Shown one piece after another: positions 54,622-63,495 of a stretch of DNA of 64,000 nucleotides. Below the pieces are notes generated by a model. That model saw only the letters and a program-made list of their open reading frames with translations, did no database searches and was not told the DNA's origin. Position numbers and translations under genes: made by a program. This stretch comes from Luteolibacter flavescens (lineage in GTDB: Bacteria > Verrucomicrobiota > Verrucomicrobiia > Verrucomicrobiales > Akkermansiaceae). Each line of letters opens with the position of its first letter. The first letter of the stretch is position 1. The stretch is from assembly GCF_025950085.1 (NCBI RefSeq), contig NZ_JAPDDS010000009.1, positions 162,400 through 226,399 on the forward strand, read 5' to 3'.

Positions 54622-55509
54622 TCACGGGGCGAGCCCATGTTTCAATGCGCCGATTCGCTTCATCGTCTCGGACCTCAGGGGTTCACGCTTTTCCAAGCGT
54701 CGGGGGATAAGTTGGGAGGCCGATTTCATCGCACGCATGAAGTCCTTCACATGACCGCGGCGGCATGCGGTGATAAATTGGAACACCATTCTCGGAATCG
54801 CATACTGGAGTGCCTTGAAGCCCGGCAGGCACGCGACGGCGACTAGCACCTGGTTCCGCGGCTTGTAGAAGACACTGACTTCGCTCCGGCGGGAAACCTC
54901 GTTTGCGTGGTGCAGCACGGAGAGCTCCGGGCAGTGGAGGATCGAGCCTCCCTTGTCCAGGATGCGGAATGCGAGCTCCACCTCCTCGTAGTGCATGTAG
55001 AGGATCTCCGGATACATGCCCGCCTCGATCAACTCCTCCCGGCGGAAGGCATACGCGGTGCCGCTGAAGTAGGAGGTGAGGAAGCTCTTGTCCGCATACT
55101 GTCCGATCGGCACCGGGTGCCACCAGCGCGGCGTGTCCTCGGACTTGCCGTCCGGCTTGTAGAGGCGGAAGGCGAGGCCGGTGACGGTGGGGTGCGCACG
55201 GAAGCGCTTTTCCACATTCGCCAGCACATGGCGGTCGGGCACGGTCACGTCGCTGTCGAGGCCGACGATGATGTCTCCTTTCGCAGCACGGATGCCGCGG
55301 TTGCGAGTCACGGCTGGGCCGCCGTTCTTCTCGTTCACCAGCAGGGTGACCTGTGGGTATTCGCGGCGGATGGCCTCGACGCTATCGTCGGGCGAACGGT
55401 CGTCCACGACGATGACCTCGAAGTCCGCACCTTCCTGGGCATAGACGTCGGCCAGCAGCGCGAGAACGCAGTCGCGGCGATTGTAGCTGGGAATGACAAC
55501 GCTGATCAC
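54622..55509 (-). CDS. Family 2 glycosyltransferase
   Basis: 295 residues from GTG 55509 (VISVVIPSYNRRDCVLALLA); an upstream frame extension would overlap the preceding gene by 51 bp and is less likely. GT2 motifs: EVIVVDDRSPDDSVEAIRRE, VTRNRGIRAAKGDIIVGLDS, the DSD metal site (GLDSDVTVPD) and YFSGTAYAFRREELIEAGMY with EEVELAFRIL as the acceptor/base region. Basic C-terminal 60 residues. Five C directly precede the GTG. It is the last gene of the first exopolysaccharide block. Confidence 0.9.
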   Translation of the reverse strand: MISVVIPSYNRRDCVLALLADVYAQEGADFEVIVVDDRSPDDSVEAIRREYPQVTLLVNEKNGGPAVTRNRGIRAAKGDIIVGLDSDVTVPDRHVLANVEKRFRAHPTVTGLAFRLYKPDGKSEDTPRWWHPVPIGQYADKSFLTSYFSGTAYAFRREELIEAGMYPEILYMHYEEVELAFRILDKGGSILHCPELSVLHHANEVSRRSEVSVFYKPRNQVLVAVACLPGFKALQYAIPRMVFQFITACRRGHVKDFMRAMKSASQLIPRRLEKREPLRSETMKRIGALKHGLAP

Positions 55510-55532
55510 GGGGGTGAGAGGCGCTGGATTTC

Positions 55533-56480
55533 TCAAGCCGTGGGGCTGCCGTAGCCGCAGATCCACTTGTTCCGCTCGGCCCACAATGTCTGCCAGCGGG
55601 CGGCGGCGCTGTTGGTGGCCTCAGGGTTCGGCTTTTTCACCTTGCTGATCGCGGCGCGGAGGCCGGTGCCGGTGGCGAGGAAGAAGAGGCCGAGCCATTG
55701 CGCGAGGCCGGTCCAGTGCGTGCGCACCAGGCTCGCCTTGCCGCGGTAGAGCAGCATCGTCTTGTGCACCGGAGTGTCCGAGCAGCCGCCCACCTCGTGG
55801 ATGAGCTTTGCATCCGGGCAGATCACCGGGCGATAGCCGGCGCTGTGCGCGCGCATCGCGAGGTCGGCATCCTCGCCATACATGAAGTAGCGCTCGTCGA
55901 GTCCGCCGAGCTCGTTCCACACCTTCGTGGGGGAAAGCAGGAAGCACCCGGTGATGACGCCGACCTCGCGCACCGTGTCGCGCTGCCAGGAGCCGAGTGA
56001 TTCGGGATCGAGGAAGCGGTTCTTCGGCGCGATGGTCGTGAGGCCGAAGGCGAACAACGTCATGCTCCACAAGGTGGGACGGCCCCAGCACGATGACGGC
56101 TCCAGGCTGCCGTCCGGACGAAGGGTGCGGCCGCCGTAGAGACCGTGGCCCGGATTCTTCCGCGCGAAGTCCACGATGACGTCCACCGCGTGGTCGAGGA
56201 TCTCGGTGTCCGGATTCAGCAGCAGCACGTATTCCGCATCGGAGTGCTTCACGCCGAGATTCACGCCCTTGGCGAAGCCGAGATTGGCACCGGGCAGCAC
56301 CAGCTCCACCTGCGGGAAATTCTCGCGGATGAAATTGACGGTGTCATCGCGGGAGTCGTTGTCGACCACGATGACCTGTTGGGTGACGGACTTCCTCTGC
56401 GCGAAAACGCTCTCGAGGCAGGCTCCGATGTGGTCCCGCGAATTGTAGGACACGATGACGATGGCTACGTCGGCTTTCAT
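55533..56480 (-). CDS. Family 2 glycosyltransferase, rhamnosyltransferase-like
   Basis: 315 residues from ATG 56480 ([20 protein letters not shown]), which overlaps the acyltransferase stop codon as ATGA. The sequence is typical of the rhamnosyltransferase-type GT2 group: [47 protein letters not shown] as the metal motif, then [20 protein letters not shown] and [19 protein letters not shown] hydrophobic C-terminal segment ([20 protein letters not shown]) may anchor it. With the rml genes present, a rhamnose donor is plausible but not shown. Confidence 0.9.
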   Translation of the reverse strand: MKADVAIVIVSYNSRDHIGACLESVFAQRKSVTQQVIVVDNDSRDDTVNFIRENFPQVELVLPGANLGFAKGVNLGVKHSDAEYVLLLNPDTEILDHAVDVIVDFARKNPGHGLYGGRTLRPDGSLEPSSCWGRPTLWSMTLFAFGLTTIAPKNRFLDPESLGSWQRDTVREVGVITGCFLLSPTKVWNELGGLDERYFMYGEDADLAMRAHSAGYRPVICPDAKLIHEVGGCSDTPVHKTMLLYRGKASLVRTHWTGLAQWLGLFFLATGTGLRAAISKVKKPNPEATNSAAARWQTLWAERNKWICGYGSPTA

Positions 56481-57034
56481 GGGGGGGATGTTTCTACAGC
56501 AGTGACGGGCTCTCGCTTTCCGATGACCCGGGCGGGGACACCCGCGGCGATCGAGCCGGCGGGCAGATCTTTCGTGACGACGGCTCCGGCACCGACGATG
56601 CAGCCATCGCCGATGGTGACGCCGGCCGTGACCACGACGCGGGCTCCGAGCCACACGTCGTTGCCGATGTGGATGTCGCGCTCGTTCTTCGCTTGTTGCC
56701 GGAAAGGCTTCCCGGCTTCGAAGCGATAGTCGGAGGCAGTGATGAAGACCTCGGGTGCCAGCGACACGTAGTTCCCGAGGATGATGCGGCCGGTGGAGTC
56801 CCCGGCCCAGAGGTAGCAGCGCTCGCCGATGTGGCAGTCGTGGCCCATCACGATGCGCTCTCCATTGCGCAGCGAGGCATTTGGCGCGAGGCCCGTGCCG
56901 CGGCCCTTCGTGACCTTTCCCCGCTCGCGCACATGGCTGTAGCCGCAGTAGTGGATCAGCCGCAGGACGTGCAGGTAGGAGCGCGGATCGAGGATGGATC
57001 CGGCGAAGTTCAGCATTTTGGAGAGGGAGGGCAT
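56477..57034 (-). CDS. Hexapeptide-repeat acyltransferase (CatB/WcaF type)
   Basis: 185 residues from ATG 57034; a TTG two codons upstream is also open. A left-handed beta-helix runs from about residue 55, with imperfect hexapeptides ([40 protein letters not shown]). The conserved block [20 protein letters not shown] then [20 protein letters not shown] and [10 protein letters not shown] is characteristic of sugar O-acetyltransferases. Probably acetylates a sugar of the repeat unit. It lies 19 bp after the initiating-transferase gene. Confidence 0.9.
   Translation of the reverse strand: MPSLSKMLNFAGSILDPRSYLHVLRLIHYCGYSHVRERGKVTKGRGTGLAPNASLRNGERIVMGHDCHIGERCYLWAGDSTGRIILGNYVSLAPEVFITASDYRFEAGKPFRQQAKNERDIHIGNDVWLGARVVVTAGVTIGDGCIVGAGAVVTKDLPAGSIAAGVPARVIGKREPVTAVETSPP
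56481..56487 (-). repeat. C7 tract at the acyltransferase/GT2 coupling site
   Basis: Seven C encode the last Ser-Pro-Pro of the acyltransferase and directly abut the ATG of the next GT2. A slip would alter the acyltransferase stop and its ATGA coupling to the GT2. Confidence 0.82.
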
Positions 57035-57053
57035 GGGCAAGGGCAGTGATGAA

Positions 57054-58499
57054 TCAGGAGGCCCCGCGGCCGAGTAGCACGGCGGGCACGGTCTTCACCA
57101 GGATCTTCAGGTCGAGCCAGATGGACCAGTTGTCGATGTACTCGCTGTCCATCTGCATCCAGCGTTCGAAGGTCGTGTTGCTGCGGCCGCTGATCTGCCA
57201 CACGCAGGTGATGCCGGGCTTCACGGACAGGCGCTTGCGGAAAAGCCACTCGTACATCTTCACCTCGTCAGGCAGCGGCGGGCGCGGGCCCACGAGGCTC
57301 ATCTCGCCGTGCAGCACGTTGAAAAGCTGTGGCAACTCGTCGATGCTGGTCTTACGGATGAAGCGGCCGATCGCGGTGATGCGCGGGTCGTTCTTCATCT
57401 TGAAGGCAGGGCCGTCGGCGATCTCGTTGAGGTGCGCGAGTTCCTTCTTCTTCGCCTCGGCGTCCACCACCATGGAGCGGAACTTGTAGATGCGGAAGCG
57501 GCGCTGGTTCATCCCTACGCGGTCCTGCGCGAAGAAGACCGGTCCCGGACTCGTCACCTTGATGAGGATCGCGACGATGATCATCAGCGGAGCGAGCACG
57601 ACGAGCGCGGTGGCGGAGAGCGTGGCATCCACCATGCGCTTCGCGAGGAGCTGTAGCAGCATCTGCTCGCGGAACATGGTGATGACGTGCTCGCCATCGA
57701 ACTCCTCGAGGTGGACGTTCTTGAAAAGCGAGCCGTCCTGCAGATCCGGCATCAGGCGGACGACCACGCCGAGTTCTCGGGCGTGCTGCACGACATTCAC
57801 GATGTCGCTGAAGCGGGACTCCACCGGCAGGCAGACCATCATCTCGTCCACGCGCTCGCGCTTCAGCACGCACTGGAGATCCTCCAGCATGCCGAGCACC
57901 TCGCCGTGGTGCACGCCCTGCTCTGCCCAGATCTGGCGGGCGCTTTCATTCTCCGCGACGAACCCGACGATCTTGTAGCCGAGCTCCGGCTTTGCATCGA
58001 TCTTTGCGGCCACATCGTTGCCGCGGGAGTTCGCGCCGATGATGAGGAGGTAGCGGTAGTTGTAGCCGGACCGCCGCGCGCTCATCAGGAAGATGCGCAT
58101 GAAGAGCCGGCTGACCACGCCCGTGCCAGTAACCGCGCCCCAGAAGACGAGGATATTGAGCGTATTGAAACTGCCGACCGAGAAGATCCCGCTGACGAGC
58201 ATCAGCCAGAACGCGGCAAGCGTGGTGGCCTTCACCAGGTCCTTGATCTGGGTGGTGAGCGCGACGAAGCGGTCGGCCTTGTAGCGGATGGTGTAGGCGA
58301 AGATGCCGACCCAGCCGAGTGCCAGGATCAGGACGCCGATGGTGTCCGTGATGCGGTAGTTGGCGGGGGATGCCGCATGACCGCCCAGCAGCGCGAGCTG
58401 CGGACGGAAGTAGATGATGAGTGCAGCCGCTGCGACCAGCATGAGCTGGTCGAACAAACGGAAACTATGGATCAGCACCTTGTGCCGAAGGCGAATCAT
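57054..58499 (-). CDS. Initiating polyprenyl-phosphate hexose transferase (WcaJ/WbaP-like, full length)
   Basis: 481 residues: five N-terminal membrane helices (about 10-160), a CoA-binding-like Rossmann segment (about 165-290, [20 protein letters not shown]), then the bacterial sugar transferase domain from about 300. That domain has [64 protein letters not shown] and [14 protein letters not shown]. It transfers a sugar-1-phosphate to undecaprenyl phosphate, starting the repeat unit. A second, short-form initiating transferase is at 62603-63478, which is unusual for one locus. Confidence 0.94.
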   Translation of the reverse strand: MIRLRHKVLIHSFRLFDQLMLVAAAALIIYFRPQLALLGGHAASPANYRITDTIGVLILALGWVGIFAYTIRYKADRFVALTTQIKDLVKATTLAAFWLMLVSGIFSVGSFNTLNILVFWGAVTGTGVVSRLFMRIFLMSARRSGYNYRYLLIIGANSRGNDVAAKIDAKPELGYKIVGFVAENESARQIWAEQGVHHGEVLGMLEDLQCVLKRERVDEMMVCLPVESRFSDIVNVVQHARELGVVVRLMPDLQDGSLFKNVHLEEFDGEHVITMFREQMLLQLLAKRMVDATLSATALVVLAPLMIIVAILIKVTSPGPVFFAQDRVGMNQRRFRIYKFRSMVVDAEAKKKELAHLNEIADGPAFKMKNDPRITAIGRFIRKTSIDELPQLFNVLHGEMSLVGPRPPLPDEVKMYEWLFRKRLSVKPGITCVWQISGRSNTTFERWMQMDSEYIDNWSIWLDLKILVKTVPAVLLGRGAS

Positions 58500-58502
58500 T
58501 TT

Positions 58503-58524
58503 GGGGGGGCGGGGGGGTGGGGGG
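58503..58524 (-). repeat. Triple C tract (C6, C7, C7) before the initiating transferase
   Basis: In the transcript C6-A-C7-G-C7 ends four bases before the ATG (58497-58499). No Shine-Dalgarno is present. Confidence 0.82.
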
Positions 58525-58660
58525 TGAAGGCGTTCTGGCTGGGGAGAGGAACGTCAACAGGCAGGCTCAGGATCATCCGGTGAAGGATGCACCTGATCCC
58601 GGGAAAGCGTGGAGGAACGGTGACCTGGAGGATTCACGATGCTATCAGGCGGCGGGGGGA

Positions 58661-60907
58661 TCACATGTCGCCTGCCACCCAGCGCGGTGCGTGAGTGCGT
58701 GCCTTGTTGAAGACGCAGGAGACATCGGCGCGGCCTTTGACCAACTCCGAGTATCCCCACTTCAGCGCATCGCGGCTGGTATCCTCGCCGTCCACGACCA
58801 GCAGCACCTTGTCCAGCAGACCCGCCATGGCGAGCGTCGGGCTGGTGGGGGCCATCGGCGGCATGTCGAAGATCACGTAGTCGAACTCGCTGGCGCGGAA
58901 ATGTGGGAGCAGTTCGTAGAGATGCATCGGGCCGAAAGGCGTGGCATTCGCATCGGCCTTCGTCGCGGCCGCGCTGGCGAGGTAGAGGTTCTGCCCGCCC
59001 TCCTTGAAGCGTGTGTTGCGTGCGGCCTGCAGGGCACCCACCACCGAGTGGAGAGGCCTATTGCCAAACATCGGGTTGTCGTCCGGATAGTCGGAGTTCA
59101 GATCGACCAGCAACACCTTAGCGCCATTCACCTCGGAGAAGGCCTTCGCCAGACCCGCCGCGATGGTGGAAGTGCCCGCGCCTGCCGAGAGGCCGGTCAC
59201 GGCCATCAGCTTAGGCTTGTGGGTCATGTTGTTGATTTGGAAATTGAAGACGATGCGATCGCGGATGGCTTCCGAGTAAGGATGGATGAAGTGATCCGTG
59301 CGTCCCGGGAAACCCGGGATGCCGTTCGGCGTGCGGACGGCCGGCAGCATCTTCTGACCCTCGCCGCCATTCGCTTCCGATCCGTCGTTGGCGATGAGAT
59401 GGGCACCGCGGTTTTTCGGGCGAACGTATGGGATGGAAAGCATGAGTGGAACCTGGAGGCGCGTCTCGATCTCCGCGGGCCGCGTGATCCGGCGATCCAC
59501 CACCAGTTCCAGGAGAAAGGCGAGAGCGATACCCAGCGCGAAGCCGCAAGCCGCGAGGCCGAACATCAGCTTCTTCGTCTTCTCGTTGAAGCCTTTCGCT
59601 GCCGGCGTCGGCTGCTCCATCACCTTCAGACCGGGGATCTGGGTGCGGTCGAGTGCTTGGTCCAGCGTGGCTTTCTTCAGATTGGACTCCAGCAGGCGAT
59701 ACTCGCCTTCCTGTGTCTCGCGCTCGAGTTGGAGTTCTTTGAATCGTGGGCTTATCTCGGCGAGCTTCTTGAATTCCACATCGAGTTCCTCGAGGTGAAG
59801 CCTGTAGCGGGCGATACGTGCCTCGATCGATCCTAGCAGGGCTTTCTCATTCTGAAGCTGGAGATTGGGGTTCACCGGGATTTCGCCGTTGGCTGGCGCC
59901 GCTTGGATCGCGAGCCCGGGGGCAATCTTCAGCAGGTCCCCACGTGACGCCTTGAGGAGATCGGACTCGCTCTTGATCCGCCGACGCTGCGGGTCATTTT
60001 CACGAAGCGTTTTGCTCAGTTCGACATCCTGCTCCTGGAGCCGGTCCAGCCGGGTGGTGATATCTCGATACTCCACCAACTGCTCCGGTGTTGGCGCTGC
60101 AGGGACGGGCTTGTTCGCCCCGTTCTTCGCGTTCGGTGGAGGCACCCCGAGGTTCTTCTCCAGGTCTTTGACCTTTGCTAATTGTGCGGCGAGTTCCGCT
60201 TCGGCGGTCACGATCTCGCCTTCGGTCTTGTCTTTCAGCAGGGTGAGCGAGAGCAGTTTCGCTTCGACCGTGGTAATCTTGTGTTTGGACTTCAGTTCTT
60301 CCAGTTCCCTTTCGGTCTGCTGGAGCTTCTCCCGGACGATGTTGGTCTGCTTCGCCACGGAATCGAAGGCCCCGACCGAGCGATGCACCTCAAGGTGCTC
60401 CTCGGGGTAGAGCCTCACGACCTCGGCCAATACCTCGCGTGCGAGCTCGGGATCGGTGTGGCGATAGGTCACGACGAGGACATTGCTGCCGCGATTTTCT
60501 GGTGCGACTTCAAGGCCTGCCTGGACCGCTTGAGCGGCGTCGATCAATGCCATCTTGTCGCTCGATCCCGGGGCCAGTCGCTCGACGCCCACGCTCTTCG
60601 CCACCTTGTTCGCGAGGTCGCCGCTGCGGATGATCACGATCTCTGTGTTGACGACCTGCTCGCCGGAGCGGCCGCTGGCGTCGACCTGGCTGTCGGTGCC
60701 GTCGATGCCGCCACGCTGGACCACGTGCCGGACCAGGATCTTCGCATGGGACTCGAAGAGCGGCTTCTGCGTGAAGAATACACCGGCAGCGGCTGCGAGG
60801 CCGAGGATGCCGAGGAGGATGATCTTCCACTTGTGCTTGAATAGAACGAAGAGGATATCCTGAAGGCCGATGCCTCCTTTGCTGGGGGTGGGGGCAGTCT
60901 TTTGCAT
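58661..60907 (-). CDS. Wzc-like chain-length/co-polymerase protein with degenerate ATPase motif
   Basis: 748 residues. A Wzz-type N-terminus with a membrane helix at about 32-52 (WKIILLGILGLAAAAGVFFT), a long coiled-coil periplasmic part (about 170-420), a second helix near 455 and a cytoplasmic CpsD/BY-kinase-like domain from about 560. The P-loop reads GLSAGAGTST (572-581), where active BY-kinases have a Lys before the Ser/Thr; here it is Thr. The A-prime motif is VDLNSD instead of D-x-D, while Walker B (FDMPP) is kept. There is no C-terminal Tyr cluster. Probably controls chain length and export without normal kinase activity. Confidence 0.88.
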   Translation of the reverse strand: MQKTAPTPSKGGIGLQDILFVLFKHKWKIILLGILGLAAAAGVFFTQKPLFESHAKILVRHVVQRGGIDGTDSQVDASGRSGEQVVNTEIVIIRSGDLANKVAKSVGVERLAPGSSDKMALIDAAQAVQAGLEVAPENRGSNVLVVTYRHTDPELAREVLAEVVRLYPEEHLEVHRSVGAFDSVAKQTNIVREKLQQTERELEELKSKHKITTVEAKLLSLTLLKDKTEGEIVTAEAELAAQLAKVKDLEKNLGVPPPNAKNGANKPVPAAPTPEQLVEYRDITTRLDRLQEQDVELSKTLRENDPQRRRIKSESDLLKASRGDLLKIAPGLAIQAAPANGEIPVNPNLQLQNEKALLGSIEARIARYRLHLEELDVEFKKLAEISPRFKELQLERETQEGEYRLLESNLKKATLDQALDRTQIPGLKVMEQPTPAAKGFNEKTKKLMFGLAACGFALGIALAFLLELVVDRRITRPAEIETRLQVPLMLSIPYVRPKNRGAHLIANDGSEANGGEGQKMLPAVRTPNGIPGFPGRTDHFIHPYSEAIRDRIVFNFQINNMTHKPKLMAVTGLSAGAGTSTIAAGLAKAFSEVNGAKVLLVDLNSDYPDDNPMFGNRPLHSVVGALQAARNTRFKEGGQNLYLASAAATKADANATPFGPMHLYELLPHFRASEFDYVIFDMPPMAPTSPTLAMAGLLDKVLLVVDGEDTSRDALKWGYSELVKGRADVSCVFNKARTHAPRWVAGDM

Positions 60908-60910
60908 TCC

Positions 60911-60919
60911 GGGGGGGGG
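60911..60919 (-). repeat. C9 tract three bases before the Wzc-like gene
   Basis: Nine C, then GGA and the start codon (the GGA alone could act as a minimal ribosome contact). Confidence 0.8.
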
Positions 60920-60996
60920 ACTGACGTTAGAGGTTGGGAGGGGTGGGAATCACAGACCGGAGATCGTGAAGCAGTTCTTCAGCCAGTGCATGTCTG

Positions 60997-61527
60997 TCAC
61001 GCATGCACGGAGGGGTGGTGAAGGAGTTCAATGGGGACACCAGACATCACGCGCATGATGCGGGCGGGATTGCCTGCGACCACAGCGTGCGGTGGCACGT
61101 CGCGGGTGACCACGCTGCCAGCGCCGACCATGGCACCGCTGCCGATGGTGATGCCTGCGAGGATCGTGCTGCCGGAGCCGATCGAAGCACCGCATTCCAC
61201 GCGTGTGCTTTCGCAGTGCCAGTCGGCGGATGACTTCGGCGAGCCATCGGCATTCGTCGCCCGTGGGTAGCGGTCGTTCACGAACATCACGCCATGTCCG
61301 ATGAAGACCTCGTCTTCGATGAGGACTCCCTCGCAGATGAAAGTATGGCTGGAGATCTTGCAGCGGGCACCGACCTTGGCACCGCGCTGGATCTCCACGA
61401 AGGTGCCGAGCTTCGTATCGTCGCCGACCTCGCAGCCGTAGAGATTCACGAAATCCACGAGCGCGACCCGGTTCCCGAGCACGACATCGGCGGCGATCCG
61501 CAGGTTTTCCCCGACGTGGGCCTTCAT
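60997..61527 (-). CDS. Hexapeptide-repeat N-acyltransferase, WlbB-like
   Basis: 176 residues, almost entirely a left-handed beta-helix (NLYGCEVGDDTKLGTFVEIQ, ARCKISSHTFICEGVLIEDE), with the loop FIGHGVMFVNDRYPRATNAD typical of UDP-amino-sugar N-acetyltransferases such as WlbB. The cap ends VVTRDVPPHAVVAGNPARIM. It overlaps the Gfo/Idh gene by ATGA, and in WlbA-WlbB-type loci this pair helps make a di-acetamido uronic acid. The aminotransferase expected for that route is not visible here. Confidence 0.88.
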   Translation of the reverse strand: MKAHVGENLRIAADVVLGNRVALVDFVNLYGCEVGDDTKLGTFVEIQRGAKVGARCKISSHTFICEGVLIEDEVFIGHGVMFVNDRYPRATNADGSPKSSADWHCESTRVECGASIGSGSTILAGITIGSGAMVGAGSVVTRDVPPHAVVAGNPARIMRVMSGVPIELLHHPSVHA

Positions 61528-62606
61528 GACGCGATGGCCTCCGGGTTCAGGGATGGCTCCCGTTCGTTGCGGCGCGGGGATGAGAGACCCGAGAGCGAGA
61601 TGGGCCCGCCACCGTCGCGCAGGGAAGAAGAGCTTGCTTCAAGAATCCTCACCACGTCGAGGCCGCGCTGGCCGCAGGTCAGCGGGCGGCGTTGCTCGCG
61701 GATGCACTCGATGAAGTGCGAGCACATCGTTTTCAGCGGCTCGCTCTGCTCGATCCTCGGCAGGTAGCAGTCGCCGTAGTGGTAGGAGTAGTGGAACTCC
61801 GCGAAGCTGTCGTAGTGCGGCGGGCACTCGACCCGCACGTCATAGATGCGGATCTTCTCCAGTGGCTGGAGGTCGTCATAGACGATCATCTTGTGCGTGC
61901 CGACGAAGGTCATCTGGCGGACCTTCCGCGGCTCCAGCCAACTGCTCTGGATGGTGGCAAAGCGATGGCGCTTGAAGCCGAGCGAGAGATTCGTCACGTC
62001 CTCGATGCCCGGGTTGATGTGGGCATTCCCCTGGCAGTTCACGCGCTCGGGGGCCTCGCCCATCACGTGCAGGATGATCGAGAGATCATGCGGGGCCAGG
62101 TCCCAGGCGACATTGATGTCCTGCTGGAAGAGGCCGAGATTCAGCCGCTGGCAATTGATGTATTTCAGCTCGCCGATGCCGCCGGAGCGGATGATGTCGG
62201 CGATCTTTCGGACAGGCTCGGAGAAGAGGTAGGTGTGGCCGACCATCAGGGTCAGTCCCTCGCTCCGGGCGATCGCGATGAGGTCCTCGCACTCCGCGAC
62301 GGAGGCTGCCATCGGCTTCTCGATCAGCACGTGCTTTCCTGCCAGTAGAGCGGCCTTTGCAAGCGCGTGGTGGGTTCTAACAGGTGTGGCCACCACCACC
62401 ACGTCCAGTCCCGGCATGGCCAGGAAGCGCTGGAAATCCGTGAAGAACCGCACGCCGGGATGCATCCGGCGGACATGCTCCAGCCGGTCGGGATTCAGGT
62501 CGCACAGGGCCGCGATCCCGGCATCAGGATGCAGGCTGATATTGCGGGCCAGATTTGGCCCCCAATACCCGCATCCCACGATGCCGACTGCGAGTTGCTG
62601 CTTCAT
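61524..62606 (-). CDS. Gfo/Idh/MocA-family sugar-nucleotide oxidoreductase
   Basis: 360 residues. The N-terminal Rossmann domain (VGIVGCGYWGPNLARN) is followed by the catalytic EKPMA near residue 98 and the family's C-terminal sheet domain (LGLFQQDINVAWDLAPHDLS with the conserved His, and TNLSLGFKRHRFATIQSSWL). It resembles WlbA-type 3-dehydrogenases acting on UDP-GlcNAc-uronate, but substrate cannot be fixed from sequence alone. The C-terminal 30 residues are Ser/Pro-rich and poorly conserved. ATGA overlaps on both sides place it firmly in the operon. Confidence 0.9.
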   Translation of the reverse strand: MKQQLAVGIVGCGYWGPNLARNISLHPDAGIAALCDLNPDRLEHVRRMHPGVRFFTDFQRFLAMPGLDVVVVATPVRTHHALAKAALLAGKHVLIEKPMAASVAECEDLIAIARSEGLTLMVGHTYLFSEPVRKIADIIRSGGIGELKYINCQRLNLGLFQQDINVAWDLAPHDLSIILHVMGEAPERVNCQGNAHINPGIEDVTNLSLGFKRHRFATIQSSWLEPRKVRQMTFVGTHKMIVYDDLQPLEKIRIYDVRVECPPHYDSFAEFHYSYHYGDCYLPRIEQSEPLKTMCSHFIECIREQRRPLTCGQRGLDVVRILEASSSSLRDGGGPISLSGLSSPRRNEREPSLNPEAIAS

Positions 62607-63478
62607 GACCGGTCTCCGCGAAGCTGGGGACTTCCGTATTCCAGCACGGCGCTGTCAGCGTGCGCGGGGGCGGGTGAGAAGATACGGCGGCGAAGGTAAT
62701 GCTTCAGCTCACGCAGCACCGCCATCGGCGTGCATGCGAGCACCGTTAGATCCAGTCCCGGTGAGGAAAGGCGAGCATATGCCACGTCGAGCGTGGCCAT
62801 CTCGCGGAAGGTGGTGCGATTCTTCCCGCTGATCTGCCAGATACCGGTGATGCCCGGCAGCACCTGGAAGCGCTCGCGCTGTGCCGTGGTGAAGAACGCG
62901 TGCTCGTCGGGAATGCATGGCCGCGGACCCACGAGGCTCATGTCCCCGCGCAGCACATTGAAGAGCTGCGGCAGTTCGTCTAGGCCCGTGCTCCGGAGGA
63001 AGCAGGCACCGGCGATCATGCGGGAGTCGCCAAGCTCATCCAGCTTCACCATCGGTTGGTCGGACTCGATTAGTCGCGCCACGTGCAGCTCGTGGTCCCG
63101 GGTCTGCGCACCCTCGTGCATGGTGCGGAATTTATAGATCGTGAAGGCCTTCTCCTCATGGCCGACGCGCTCCTGGCGGAACAAGGCGGGACCGCGCGAT
63201 ACGATTCGGATCCATAGCATCACGGCCAGGATCAACGGGATCGAGACCGGCAGCGACATCACCACGAGCGACACATCCATCGCACGCTTCCAGGTCGGGA
63301 TGGTGGCCTCGGTGCGCCGCCTCGCATGCCGACGCCGGACGAAGCCGCGGCTGGCGGCTTTCCGCTTGGGCATGCGGAGGACTCTTGTCCGCGAGTCATG
63401 CAGGGAGTTGGAGCCCAGACTGCCTGTACGGCATGGATCTGCCGACCGGCGGGGCCGATCAATCGGGGGGGGGATCAT
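62603..63478 (-). CDS. Short-form initiating sugar transferase (polyprenol-phosphate phosphotransferase)
   Basis: 291 residues from ATG 63478, or 256 from ATG 63373 (MPKRKAASRG). A basic N-terminus leads to one membrane segment (MDVSLVVMSLPVSIPLILAV), then the PglC/WcaJ catalytic core: [63 protein letters not shown] and PGITGIWQISGKNRTTF. It lacks the five-helix N-terminal part of the longer homologue at 57054-58499. First gene of the locus, overlapping the Gfo/Idh gene by ATGA. From the first ATG, a C9 tract encodes Pro-Pro-Pro at residues 3-5. Confidence 0.92.
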   Translation of the reverse strand: MIPPPIDRPRRSADPCRTGSLGSNSLHDSRTRVLRMPKRKAASRGFVRRRHARRRTEATIPTWKRAMDVSLVVMSLPVSIPLILAVMLWIRIVSRGPALFRQERVGHEEKAFTIYKFRTMHEGAQTRDHELHVARLIESDQPMVKLDELGDSRMIAGACFLRSTGLDELPQLFNVLRGDMSLVGPRPCIPDEHAFFTTAQRERFQVLPGITGIWQISGKNRTTFREMATLDVAYARLSSPGLDLTVLACTPMAVLRELKHYLRRRIFSPAPAHADSAVLEYGSPQLRGDRS

Positions 63479-63495
63479 TCCGGGAGGAGGGGGGG
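63465..63495 (-). repeat. Two C tracts flanking the first ATG of the exopolysaccharide locus
   Basis: C9 (63465-63473) lies in codons 2-5 after ATGAT, and C7 (63489-63495) lies 10 bases upstream of the ATG. If the real start is 63373 both are in the leader. Confidence 0.8.

Noticed and set aside
58661..60907. Considered calling this a normal active Wzc tyrosine kinase
   Set aside because: The P-loop lysine and the tyrosine cluster are not present, so only a Wzc-like role is supported.
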